Shown: positions 54,790 through 62,267 of the stretch, in pieces
Layout of the letters: every line of letters starts with the position of its first letter
How positions within the stretch are numbered: the stretch's first letter is position 1
Source of the DNA: Halobacillus litoralis
Lineage (GTDB): Bacteria > Bacillota > Bacilli > Bacillales > Halobacillaceae
Length of the DNA stretch: 64,000 nt
NCBI RefSeq assembly: GCF_009856415.1
Contig: NZ_WMEZ01000005.1
Span: 1-64,000, forward strand
Direction of reading: 5' to 3'
Translations under genes and position numbers: made by a program
Notes under the pieces: generated by a model
The model's database searches: none
Told to the model about the DNA's origin: nothing
Seen by the model: only the letters and a program-made list of their open reading frames with translations

Positions 54790-56187
54790 ATGAAGAGGGA
54801 TGAAATCAAGTTTAATCAAACACGCTGGACGAAGCGGTCACATCCGAAACCACAGAAAGCAAAGGAAGAGCGTAGAAAAGAAAATCATTCCTATGATTTT
54901 CAATTTGAGGAAAATCCGTCTGTTTCAGAAGATCACCATGACATCTATTCTCCTTACGACTCAGGTGGAGAAATGCCTCGACCCGTCATTTCCCCACCTT
55001 CAAAAATTTTGGATAATGAAACAGAAGAACATGTGTTAGCAGAGAACCGGAAGCGAATGTCTTCGTTCCGGAAAGACTCGATGTCCATAATCGAAGATCC
55101 CCGTAAAGAGGAAGATTTCTTTGATGAATCATTGGATCGTCCTCAGGTGGGAACCAGAAGGGGATGGAGGAAAAACAACCCGTTCTTGCCAGAATTACTA
55201 GCGTTATTAAAAGAGGAACCCTGCCCAGACTGGAGTTCCATGAATGACTCTCAAGAAATGGAAGACGAGGATTTTAACTATTCGATTTTGACGGATATCG
55301 TTTCTTCCATGGGGGAGTCCTCGGACGATCGTCAAGGTTTTAAAGATCACTACCAGGCTCAAAAGAATATCGTTTTGGATGACGAATCTTCCATGTTTCT
55401 GGAGGAAGAAAAATCAGATGAAAAGGTAATAGCCAAAGGCTCATCTGAAGACCTATTTCATGAGGTTTGCTCCATGCTGGATGAATCCAGTTCTTGGTCA
55501 GAAAGAATTGAATGGTCCTATGATGAAGAAGAATCATCAGAGCTTATCGCAACTTCTTTCGATGAAGAACACAACTGTATGGAGGAAGAGTCTTTTTGTG
55601 AGCTAGAACAGGAAGAGAGCGAGAGTAGTTCTTCATCTTTGGAAGACTTTTGTGAAGAGGAAGAAGAATCTTCACACACGGCATGGAACATGACTGTGAA
55701 AGTCCCTGTCTTATTATCTACTCAAAAGGTCGAAGTGAATCTGATGGAAAACTTGAACATTCCTGATGATCTATGCGAAATCATTGATATTGGATTATCT
55801 ATTCACTCTCAAAAGGAAACCGTTGTTCTGCCATCTTCCTATGTTTTTCTTAGTGGCGTACTCGTGGTGGAGGTCGTTTATGACAATGGAGAATCATTGC
55901 AGCAGCTTAAACAGACGGTGCCGTGGGAAGAGACAGTATGTGTGTATTGGAAGAAAGAGCCGCAGCTCCCTTGCTCAGATCGAAAAGAATACACTTTTGA
56001 CTGCGAAGAGTTAGGAAACGTACATTATGAGTTCGTTGAAACTTTCGTTGCTCCGGTAGAAGTAGAAGAGCAAAGTGTGCGTTTCGTCAGTCACAGTGAT
56101 GCCTCTATCAAGGATGGGAAACTCTACATTCAAGGGTCCGCTCAAATCGTCTATGACCTTTTACAAAAGCAGTATGTACACATATAA
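54790..56187 (+). CDS. Acidic Ser/Glu-rich protein with C-terminal SPOCS-like domain
   Basis: A 465-residue protein. Residues 1-60 are basic/polar (MKRDEIKFNQTRWTKRSHPK), and 60-295 are strongly acidic with many Ser, Glu and Asp runs (EESESSSSSLEDFCEEEEESS) and scattered cysteines. Residues 300-465 look like a degenerate SPOCS fold: NMTVKVPVLLSTQKVEVNLMEN, CEIIDIGLSIHSQKE, YVFLSGVLVVEVVYDN, and LYIQGSAQIVYDLLQKQ. It resembles the BC_2427-like coat-associated proteins of spore-formers, from memory. Expression is likely coupled to the peptide at 54759. It is probably a matrix or acidic linker protein of the spore surface. Confidence 0.7.
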   Translation: MKRDEIKFNQTRWTKRSHPKPQKAKEERRKENHSYDFQFEENPSVSEDHHDIYSPYDSGGEMPRPVISPPSKILDNETEEHVLAENRKRMSSFRKDSMSIIEDPRKEEDFFDESLDRPQVGTRRGWRKNNPFLPELLALLKEEPCPDWSSMNDSQEMEDEDFNYSILTDIVSSMGESSDDRQGFKDHYQAQKNIVLDDESSMFLEEEKSDEKVIAKGSSEDLFHEVCSMLDESSSWSERIEWSYDEEESSELIATSFDEEHNCMEEESFCELEQEESESSSSSLEDFCEEEEESSHTAWNMTVKVPVLLSTQKVEVNLMENLNIPDDLCEIIDIGLSIHSQKETVVLPSSYVFLSGVLVVEVVYDNGESLQQLKQTVPWEETVCVYWKKEPQLPCSDRKEYTFDCEELGNVHYEFVETFVAPVEVEEQSVRFVSHSDASIKDGKLYIQGSAQIVYDLLQKQYVHI

Positions 56188-56202
56188 TTCTTTTCACAAG
56201 AA

Positions 56203-56237
56203 AAAAGAGATGCCCCGTCAAGGAGCATCTCTTATTT
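56203..56237. terminator. Bidirectional terminator
   Basis: AAGAGATGC pairs with GCATCTCTT over 9 bases, between the acidic gene (+) and SPOCS gene 3 (-). Confidence 0.75.
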
Positions 56238-56238
56238 G

Positions 56239-57036
56239 TTATTGACCGATGATTTTTCGGAAGCGGCTGTAAACTGTTTCTTGTTGTTGAGTTGTTGCAG
56301 CCTGAGCATCTTCTTCTCCACCGTTATCGCCATTTGGCGGAACTGATGGGAATCCGAGATCTTGTTGTTTCTGGGTCAACTTGATGACAAGGTTGATGTC
56401 CATTTTTTCCGTTACTTTGTTGAAACGTCCCCAGTTATCAAAATGATGCACGATGTCCCACTGGTTTACAGCAGAAGCAAGCAGCTTACATTTGATTGGC
56501 TGGTTGTAGATTTCGAACGTCAAAGAACCGAATTCGCAACGGTCAGCGCCCATGCCGTCTTTGGCAAGTTCACGGCGTTGGAGGACGTTGTCTTTCACGC
56601 TGTATGGGAAGTCGAATGGATACTGGACGTCGTTTGCAAGTTCAACCTGATCGTAGGCTTTGAACGGGATATCGATGCTGTAATCTTTAACATATCCATA
56701 CCCATCTTCCACATACTGGATGTTTTTGTGTACAACCCCTTCAACAAACAATTTCACGTACCCAGGGTTTCCGACGACAGGAATCGCTTTACACTGCGTC
56801 AAGGAAACGTTTTTCTCGATGTTTTTAATGGCTCTAGCATACGATGGTAGTTCGAAGTCCGCCTCAGTAAGAGACTGAATCAACACATCACCAAGAATGA
56901 TTGTTTCTTCTGTATCATCCGAAGAAAACTCTTCTGATGCAGTGAAGAGACTCTTTGATTTGGCTACATCGCTGGATAGAGGTGGACATTTTTTACCGTG
57001 TCCATACCCATTTCCGCATCCTGTGTTTTTCCTCAT
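56239..57036 (-). CDS. SPOCS-domain (CsxC-like) spore surface protein 3
   Basis: A 265-residue protein convergent with the acidic gene. The N-terminus NTGCGNGYGHGKKCPP is Gly/Cys rich. SPOCS blocks are ELPSYARAIKNIEKNVSLTQCKAIP, LFVEGVVHKNIQYVED, CKLLASAVNQWDIV and DINLVIKLTQKQQDLG. The C-terminus is Gln-rich (QAATTQQQETVYSRF). It is more distant from proteins 1 and 2 than they are from each other. The start is ATG 57036, with AAGGAG 8 bases upstream. A CATATAGTA element lies upstream on its strand. Probably a spore surface component. Confidence 0.78.
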   Translation of the reverse strand: MRKNTGCGNGYGHGKKCPPLSSDVAKSKSLFTASEEFSSDDTEETIILGDVLIQSLTEADFELPSYARAIKNIEKNVSLTQCKAIPVVGNPGYVKLFVEGVVHKNIQYVEDGYGYVKDYSIDIPFKAYDQVELANDVQYPFDFPYSVKDNVLQRRELAKDGMGADRCEFGSLTFEIYNQPIKCKLLASAVNQWDIVHHFDNWGRFNKVTEKMDINLVIKLTQKQQDLGFPSVPPNGDNGGEEDAQAATTQQQETVYSRFRKIIGQ

Positions 57037-57107
57037 ATTGTTCACTCCTTCTATATTTTTGTCAAAAGTCTACCTTTCTTTCAGACAAGTTCCTTTTGAC
57101 TCATTAA

Positions 57108-57133
57108 TACTATATGTCTCTATGAAGGAAGGT
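57108..57133 (-). promoter_or_regulatory. Sporulation-type promoter of SPOCS gene 3
   Basis: On the minus strand CATATAGTA (57108-57116) fits CATAnnnTA, with AC 15 bases upstream (57132-57133), one base short of the usual sigma-K spacing. Confidence 0.4.
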
Positions 57134-57302
57134 GAATGGACGAGTGACGATAGGCTTTAAAAATAGGTGCTTTCCCTCAAAATCTATGAGCGGAAGCTTT
57201 GGGGAAGTATGGACCGGCCTATTTGGGGCGTCTAATTCGGGCAGCTTGGTCATATGGTAAAAAAAGAAACGGTGAGCTTTGGCTCTGACAGGGGGGGATG
57301 CT

Positions 57303-58034
57303 GTGGAATGGAGTTTGTGGGTGATGGTGATGTCCGCGTTTGCGACTAGTGTCGGAGCCCTTCCTGTATTATTCATACGTTCCATATCCCACAGGCGGAT
57401 GGACAGCATTCTTGCCTATACAGCGGGGATCATGGTGGCCGCTTCAACGTATGGATTAATTCCTGCTTCGCTTAAGCTCACCAATTTGTATGTGCTGTGT
57501 TGTGGCGTTCTTGTGGGAGCACTGTTATTGAATGTATTGGAATACATCATTCCTCACATCGACCTTGATCATGAACGAAGTGATGTGAAACTTCCTCAAG
57601 AGGCGCTTATGTTTGTTGCGGCTATGACTCTCCACAACATTCCTGAAGGGTTATCCGTTGGGGCAAGCTTGGCGAGTGAAGTCGAAAATCTTGGACTTGT
57701 TGTGGCCTTATCGATGGGGTTGCAGAATGCACCGGAAGGGTTTTTGGTGGCCTTGTTTTTGTTGAATCAGGGCGTCCGTAAATCTTTAGGGGTGGCGATG
57801 GCCTTTTTGACAGGAGCAATCGAATGTTTAGCTAGTGTGTTTGGCTTTTTTATGGTTCATATTGCCTTGTTTCTCGTTCCATATGGTCTTGCCTTTGCTG
57901 CGGGAGCGATGTTATTCATCGTATATAAAGAACTGATCCCAGAAACGCATGGTCATGGTTATGAAAGGCTCGCTACTTTTTCCTTTCTGCTGGGACTTCT
58001 CAGTATGATTGGGGTTGTAGAGTGGTTCAGGTAG
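57303..58034 (+). CDS. ZIP-family metal transporter
   Basis: A 243-residue ZIP-family transporter for Zn or other divalent metals with eight helices. Metal-site signatures are MTLHNIPEGLSVG (TM4) and MGLQNAPEGFLVAL (TM5); the His/Asn/Glu and Gln/Asn/Glu sets line the transport path. The histidine-rich loop between TM3 and TM4 is short (PHIDLDHERSDVKL). The direction of transport in bacterial ZIPs varies. The start is GTG 57303 with GGGGGGA 5 bases upstream; an upstream in-frame start lacks a ribosome site. It has no metal-responsive box that I can see. Confidence 0.85.
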   Translation: MEWSLWVMVMSAFATSVGALPVLFIRSISHRRMDSILAYTAGIMVAASTYGLIPASLKLTNLYVLCCGVLVGALLLNVLEYIIPHIDLDHERSDVKLPQEALMFVAAMTLHNIPEGLSVGASLASEVENLGLVVALSMGLQNAPEGFLVALFLLNQGVRKSLGVAMAFLTGAIECLASVFGFFMVHIALFLVPYGLAFAAGAMLFIVYKELIPETHGHGYERLATFSFLLGLLSMIGVVEWFR

Positions 58035-58089
58035 CTCCTCGTCTTCTTTTCGATTACACTGATAGAAAAGGGGAAAAGGAGTGGAAGAG

Positions 58090-58461
58090 ATGTACGAAGG
58101 TATTCACCACGTGTCCTTATTAGTATCAGATATCGAAAGAGCGAAACATTTTTATCGTGACGTATTAGGGTTTGAAGAGAGCCCGGATCGTCCAGATTTT
58201 GGATTTCCAGGTGCATGGTATCAGGTGGGGACGACGCAGATCCATTTGATTGTCCATAAGGAAGGACGAACCTTCCGAGGGACGACAGAAATCGATTCCC
58301 GTGACGGACATTTTGCAATAAGAGTGAAGGATATCGAGGCATTCCTTCATCGTTTGGAAAAGCATGGAGTCGAAATGCTGAACAAGCCTGAGAATAAAAC
58401 CGAATGGCATCAGGTGTACATCAGTGACCCAGATGGAAATATCATTGAGTTTAACAAATAA
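58090..58461 (+). CDS. VOC family (glyoxalase-like) protein
   Basis: A 123-residue VOC domain: GIHHVSLLVSDIERAKHFYRDVLGFEE at the front (with His as first metal ligand), WYQVGTTQIHLIVH, HFAIRVKDIEAFLHRLEKHG, and the C-terminal VYISDPDGNIIEFNK (Glu ligand). It resembles the metal-binding glyoxalase-like proteins of Bacillus; the substrate is unknown. ATG 58090, with AAAAGGAG 8 bases upstream, is preferred over the GTG at 58081, which abuts that site. Single gene. Confidence 0.85.
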   Translation: MYEGIHHVSLLVSDIERAKHFYRDVLGFEESPDRPDFGFPGAWYQVGTTQIHLIVHKEGRTFRGTTEIDSRDGHFAIRVKDIEAFLHRLEKHGVEMLNKPENKTEWHQVYISDPDGNIIEFNK

Positions 58462-58516
58462 TATCGTGCATTATACAAGAGGTACTCGGATGATCTAAGG
58501 GAAGAGGTGAAGAGGT

Positions 58517-58960
58517 ATGAAAAAAGCTGCTCTTACCGTTTTATTAAGTGCCTCCCTTCTTGGAGGGTGTGGACTGATTGATGGAGTGAATGATACTCTC
58601 ACGTACGTCAATGAAGCAACAGAATATGCCAATGAAGCCAATACGTTTGCAGAAGAAGCCCCGGCACTCGCCGAACGTGCCATCACAGATCCGCAAGCGG
58701 CACAGGACCTTGAAACAAAGCTAGAGGGAATGAAAGAAGATATCGAGGAATTCAATGGGCTGGATGCCCCGGAGGTCGCTTCCGACTTGCACCAACAAGT
58801 GGTCGATCAAAATAACCGAGCCCTTGAGGGAATCAATGTCTACCTCTCCAATATGGAAAATGGTCAGCTTGATCCGTCGGTGCTTGAAAATACAGAAGTC
58901 TTCCAGACACTCAACGAGCTTACAAGTCTCCTTGAACAAATCCAACAATTCGGTGAGTGA
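58517..58960 (+). CDS. DUF6376-type lipoprotein
   Basis: A 147-residue exported lipoprotein with signal MKKAALTVLLSASLLGGCG (lipobox LLGGC, Cys18). The mature part is a helical bundle rich in Glu, Ala, Asn and Gln with the repeated VNEATEYANEANTFAEEAPALAERA pattern, as in the DUF6376 lipoproteins of Bacillaceae. No known enzymatic residues. GAAGAGGTGAAG precedes the ATG. It is followed by a strong terminator. Confidence 0.78.
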   Translation: MKKAALTVLLSASLLGGCGLIDGVNDTLTYVNEATEYANEANTFAEEAPALAERAITDPQAAQDLETKLEGMKEDIEEFNGLDAPEVASDLHQQVVDQNNRALEGINVYLSNMENGQLDPSVLENTEVFQTLNELTSLLEQIQQFGE

Positions 58961-58986
58961 TCCTTCTCCGCATACGAATGTAAATA

Positions 58987-59029
58987 AAAAAGACTACAGC
59001 CCCTTTTCACCAGGGCTGTAGTCTTTTTT
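58987..59029 (+). terminator. Terminator after the lipoprotein gene
   Basis: AAAAGACTACAGCCC pairs perfectly with GGGCTGTAGTCTTTT over 10 bases. Confidence 0.9.
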
Positions 59030-59204
59030 GTGTGAACGCCTTCCCCTTTTGAATACGGTTGCGAAGATTTTTTAAGTCATGGTGACAGGGGAGACGAACC
59101 CTTTCGTGCAGCCCTGCACCCTAAAAAATTTCAATAATCAAGGATTAAACATTCCTCCTTTCTACTTGAAAAGGTAGTCTTTGAAGGATTGTGTCATTTT
59201 TTCT

Positions 59205-59229
59205 GTTTAAAATCCTCTATGACGGTTAT
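59205..59229 (+). promoter_or_regulatory. Sigma-B-like promoter
   Basis: GTTTAA (perfect -35), 13 bases, GGTTAT (5 of 6 to GGGTAT). It lies 43 bases before the gene at 59273. Confidence 0.6.
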
Positions 59230-59272
59230 ATATACTTAAAAAATAGTTTTGTTGGGATGTGGAGGGAAGGTT

Positions 59273-60496
59273 ATGGGACGAGGAGAGAAACGACTGGGGT
59301 TGATTACAGCACCGGGTTACCCAAAGGAATTGGGAGAGGCTTTGGAGAAAGAGCTGCCGGAGCTCCTCAGCTATTATGTGGAAGACAATTACAACTGGGA
59401 AGTGGAATATACCGTCGACGCGCTTACAGGTGTGACGGAAGACTCTGAAGATGTTCTGGAGGCGACGATGGATAGGAGTGAAAAGGAAAACTGGGATTTT
59501 GCTGTATGCCTGACAGACCTGCCTTTATTCAAAGGGAAGTACCCAATTGTGGCGGAAGCGTATGAAGAGGGGCATGTGGCTTTAATCAGTCTTCCAGGTC
59601 TTGGATCGACTCCTATGATTAAGAGAGTGAGAGAGTCTATTTTACAACTAGTGAATGAAATCTATTATGGAAGTTCTGACGAGGAGCGCGAGCATGCAGA
59701 ACAGAGGATTCAGTCGAAGGATGATGACCAACATGAAGAATTGAGAAATAAAAGCTCAACAAGACTGATGGGAAAGAGGGGATTTGAATGGCTTTCGCCG
59801 ATTCAGAGAGAAACCCCTCATGAAGAGGATGCCAACATTGATGTTCGGTTCACTGTGAAGTCCCGCATCAGTGGAGCTTTGCGCCTTTTAACCGGAATGG
59901 TTCGTGCTAACCGTCCGTGGGCCATGTTTCCGGCCTTCCTGAAAGTCATCGTTTTTGCTTTTACGACAGGTGCGTATGCGCTGGTATTCCCGACATTATG
60001 GAATCTGAGCAACAATTATGGCATATGGCGCATGTTCATGCTTTCCATCGTATCCATCGTAGCGATGGTCGGGTGGATCATCCTTGCACATAAGCTATGG
60101 GAAAAACCGAACGACAAAAGAGCACCGTATTTACGGAAGCTGTATAACGCGGCTACTGTGTTGACACTTTTTGTATCTGTCAGTTTGTATTATGTGCTTC
60201 TGTTCTTTATCTTCTCTCTTGCGGTGATTGCCTTCATTCCAATGGGGATGTTGAAGTCACAGTTAACGGGTGATGTTGGGTATATCAATTATTTTTATAT
60301 CGCCTGGACCGCAACGAGTGTTTCTACAATTATCGGAGCGCTCGGTTCTGCGCTTGAAAAAGAAGAAGTTGTGCTCTCTTCCACTTATGGTTACCGTCAG
60401 CGTCAACGGTATGAGCAGATAAAGAAAGCGGAAGAAGAGGAACAAGAAGATGAAGAAGGTATAGAAACTCCTCAAGAATTGAAGAGGGTGAAATAA
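59273..60496 (+). CDS. Membrane protein with N-terminal alpha/beta domain, sigma-B type
   Basis: A 407-residue protein. Residues 1-140 are a soluble alpha/beta part beginning RLGLITAPGYPKELGEALEKELPE and containing NWDFAVCLTDLPLF and LISLPGLGSTPM. Residues 205-345 hold five hydrophobic helices (AMFPAFLKVIVFAFTTGAYAL, IWRMFMLSIVSIVAMVGWIIL, LYYVLLFFIFSLAVIAFIPMG), and the tail is acidic (EEEEQEDEEG). Similar Bacillus proteins are often given odd names by automatic annotation; no function is established. The start is ATG 59273, with GGAGGGAAGG upstream. A sigma-B-like promoter suggests general stress induction. Confidence 0.75.
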   Translation: MGRGEKRLGLITAPGYPKELGEALEKELPELLSYYVEDNYNWEVEYTVDALTGVTEDSEDVLEATMDRSEKENWDFAVCLTDLPLFKGKYPIVAEAYEEGHVALISLPGLGSTPMIKRVRESILQLVNEIYYGSSDEEREHAEQRIQSKDDDQHEELRNKSSTRLMGKRGFEWLSPIQRETPHEEDANIDVRFTVKSRISGALRLLTGMVRANRPWAMFPAFLKVIVFAFTTGAYALVFPTLWNLSNNYGIWRMFMLSIVSIVAMVGWIILAHKLWEKPNDKRAPYLRKLYNAATVLTLFVSVSLYYVLLFFIFSLAVIAFIPMGMLKSQLTGDVGYINYFYIAWTATSVSTIIGALGSALEKEEVVLSSTYGYRQRQRYEQIKKAEEEEQEDEEGIETPQELKRVK

Positions 60497-60606
60497 GAAA
60501 AGACTACAGCTTCAAATTATTATATGAAAATTGTTTCTTTTAAGTTATGTATCAGCCTCTAGCGGGTAGAAGGGGAGGAGAATCTTACGTAACTTAGGAG
60601 GATTGG

Positions 60607-62139
60607 ATGAGAAAGAAAAAGTTGATTGATTATAAAATTTTTGTTCCTTCATTAATTATAATGATTGGCATCAGCATTCCATTTGCCCTTTATGAGGCAG
60701 AATCACTGGAACTGTTGAATGCCATTTTTGATTCCATCGTAAATAACTTTAGTTGGGGCTATCTTTGGTATGGTGTGATTTTAGTGGTAGCCGGATTGTA
60801 TTTATCTTTTTCTAAATACGGGCAGGTGGTTCTTGGTGATCCCAAAGAAAAACCGCGCTTTACGCTATTTGAATATGCGTCCATTTTAATTGCGATGGGT
60901 GTGGGTTCGACGATCATGCGGACAGGGATGCTCCAATGGACTTCTGTCGCTAACGATCCACCTGCCGGGGTGGAAGCAGGTTCCGCTGAGGCATTACTGT
61001 GGGGGAATGCTTACAGTATGTTTCTGTGGGGATTCCAAGTATTCGCCATTTTCGTCATGATTGCACCAGCCATGGGGTATATTCTTCATGTCCGTAAGCG
61101 CCCATTGATGAGAATTTCAGAAGCCTGTCGGGTGCTGTTCGGGGACAAATTTACGGACGGCCTCGGTGGCCGAATGTTGGATGTCTTGTTTCTGATTAGT
61201 ATTCTTGGAGGAGCATCTGTAACGTTAGGTCTCGGAGCACCAATCATCACGCAGAATTTATCCCACTTGTTTGGTATTGAAGTGAACTTCACACTGACGA
61301 TTACCGTTACGATCATTTGGGTGCTTTTATTCTCGTTAAGTGCCTATCTCGGCATCGAACGAGGGATCAAAAGGTTGAGTACTTGGAATATGTATATCGC
61401 AGGCTTCTTTGCTGTGTTTATTTTAATTGGTGGACCAGGCGTATTCATCCTCAATTATTTCTCAGATAGCTTATCGTTTTTATTATCCAATTATTTGAAT
61501 ATGTCCCTGAATACAGACTCCGTTCACCAGGGAGAGGCTTCGCATGTTCAGAGTAATACCGTATTCTGGTTCGCATACAGTGCCACATGGGCGATGCTGC
61601 ACAGTGTGTTTGCTGCAAAGATTTCCAGAGGGCGCACGATCAAGGAAATGATTTTGACCTACTTGCTTGCGCCAACACTGATCTCCTGGATAGCGACAGG
61701 AGTGCTCGGTGGACTGGGGGTCCATCGCTATCTCTCTGGAGATCTTTCCGTATTGAATTTAGTGAAAGAAAATGAACGAATGGCTGCGATTCCGGATATT
61801 CTTTCTACTCTTCCGTTCGGTGAAGTGGCTATCGTCATCTTTATGGTCGTCGCTCTTATTTTCCTGACGACAACGCTGGATTCGACCACATATACCGTAG
61901 CCGCTTACACAAGCACGAGAGACATGAGTAAATTTGAACCACCGAAACTATTAAGGATTATCATTGCTGCGATCATCACAGGGTTTGCCCTTGTGCTGAT
62001 GAGAATTGGAGGATTAGCACCTCTGGAGGTCATTTCAGGATTAATGGGTCTACCGGTCATTATCATTCAATTCATCCTCATCTACGCTGCGAAGCGGATG
62101 ATCGATGAAGATCGTGCATGGAGTAATAATATAAGATAA
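60607..62139 (+). CDS. Divergent BCCT-family transporter
   Basis: A 510-residue member of the BCCT carriers (12 helices, ISRGRTIKEM after helix 8, DSTTYTVAAYTSTRDMSKFE near the end). The usual substrate-site motifs are altered: the glycine motif reads LIAMGVGSTIMRTGMLQW instead of AGMGMGLxFWxxAEP, and the aromatic box WTxFYWAWWxxWxPFVG is replaced by NTVFWFAYSATWAMLHSVF. It therefore probably does not bind glycine betaine in the standard way and may carry another compatible solute or amino compound. TAGGAGG lies 6 bases before the ATG. It follows a sigma-B-type gene and ends in a terminator. Confidence 0.85.
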   Translation: MRKKKLIDYKIFVPSLIIMIGISIPFALYEAESLELLNAIFDSIVNNFSWGYLWYGVILVVAGLYLSFSKYGQVVLGDPKEKPRFTLFEYASILIAMGVGSTIMRTGMLQWTSVANDPPAGVEAGSAEALLWGNAYSMFLWGFQVFAIFVMIAPAMGYILHVRKRPLMRISEACRVLFGDKFTDGLGGRMLDVLFLISILGGASVTLGLGAPIITQNLSHLFGIEVNFTLTITVTIIWVLLFSLSAYLGIERGIKRLSTWNMYIAGFFAVFILIGGPGVFILNYFSDSLSFLLSNYLNMSLNTDSVHQGEASHVQSNTVFWFAYSATWAMLHSVFAAKISRGRTIKEMILTYLLAPTLISWIATGVLGGLGVHRYLSGDLSVLNLVKENERMAAIPDILSTLPFGEVAIVIFMVVALIFLTTTLDSTTYTVAAYTSTRDMSKFEPPKLLRIIIAAIITGFALVLMRIGGLAPLEVISGLMGLPVIIIQFILIYAAKRMIDEDRAWSNNIR

Positions 62140-62144
62140 ATCGT

Positions 62145-62178
62145 AAACCCTCTTCATCATTCGATGAAGAGGGTTTTG
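62145..62178 (+). terminator. Terminator after the second BCCT gene
   Basis: AAACCCTCTTCATC pairs with GATGAAGAGGGTTT over 4 bases, then TGTG. Confidence 0.85.
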
Positions 62179-62267
62179 TGTAGGGTGGCTTTCTGTTCAT
62201 TTAGTCAGGAATGTACTATGATGAAAATAAGGTATTTTTGTCTATATATGTAAAGGGGAGAGGTAAT

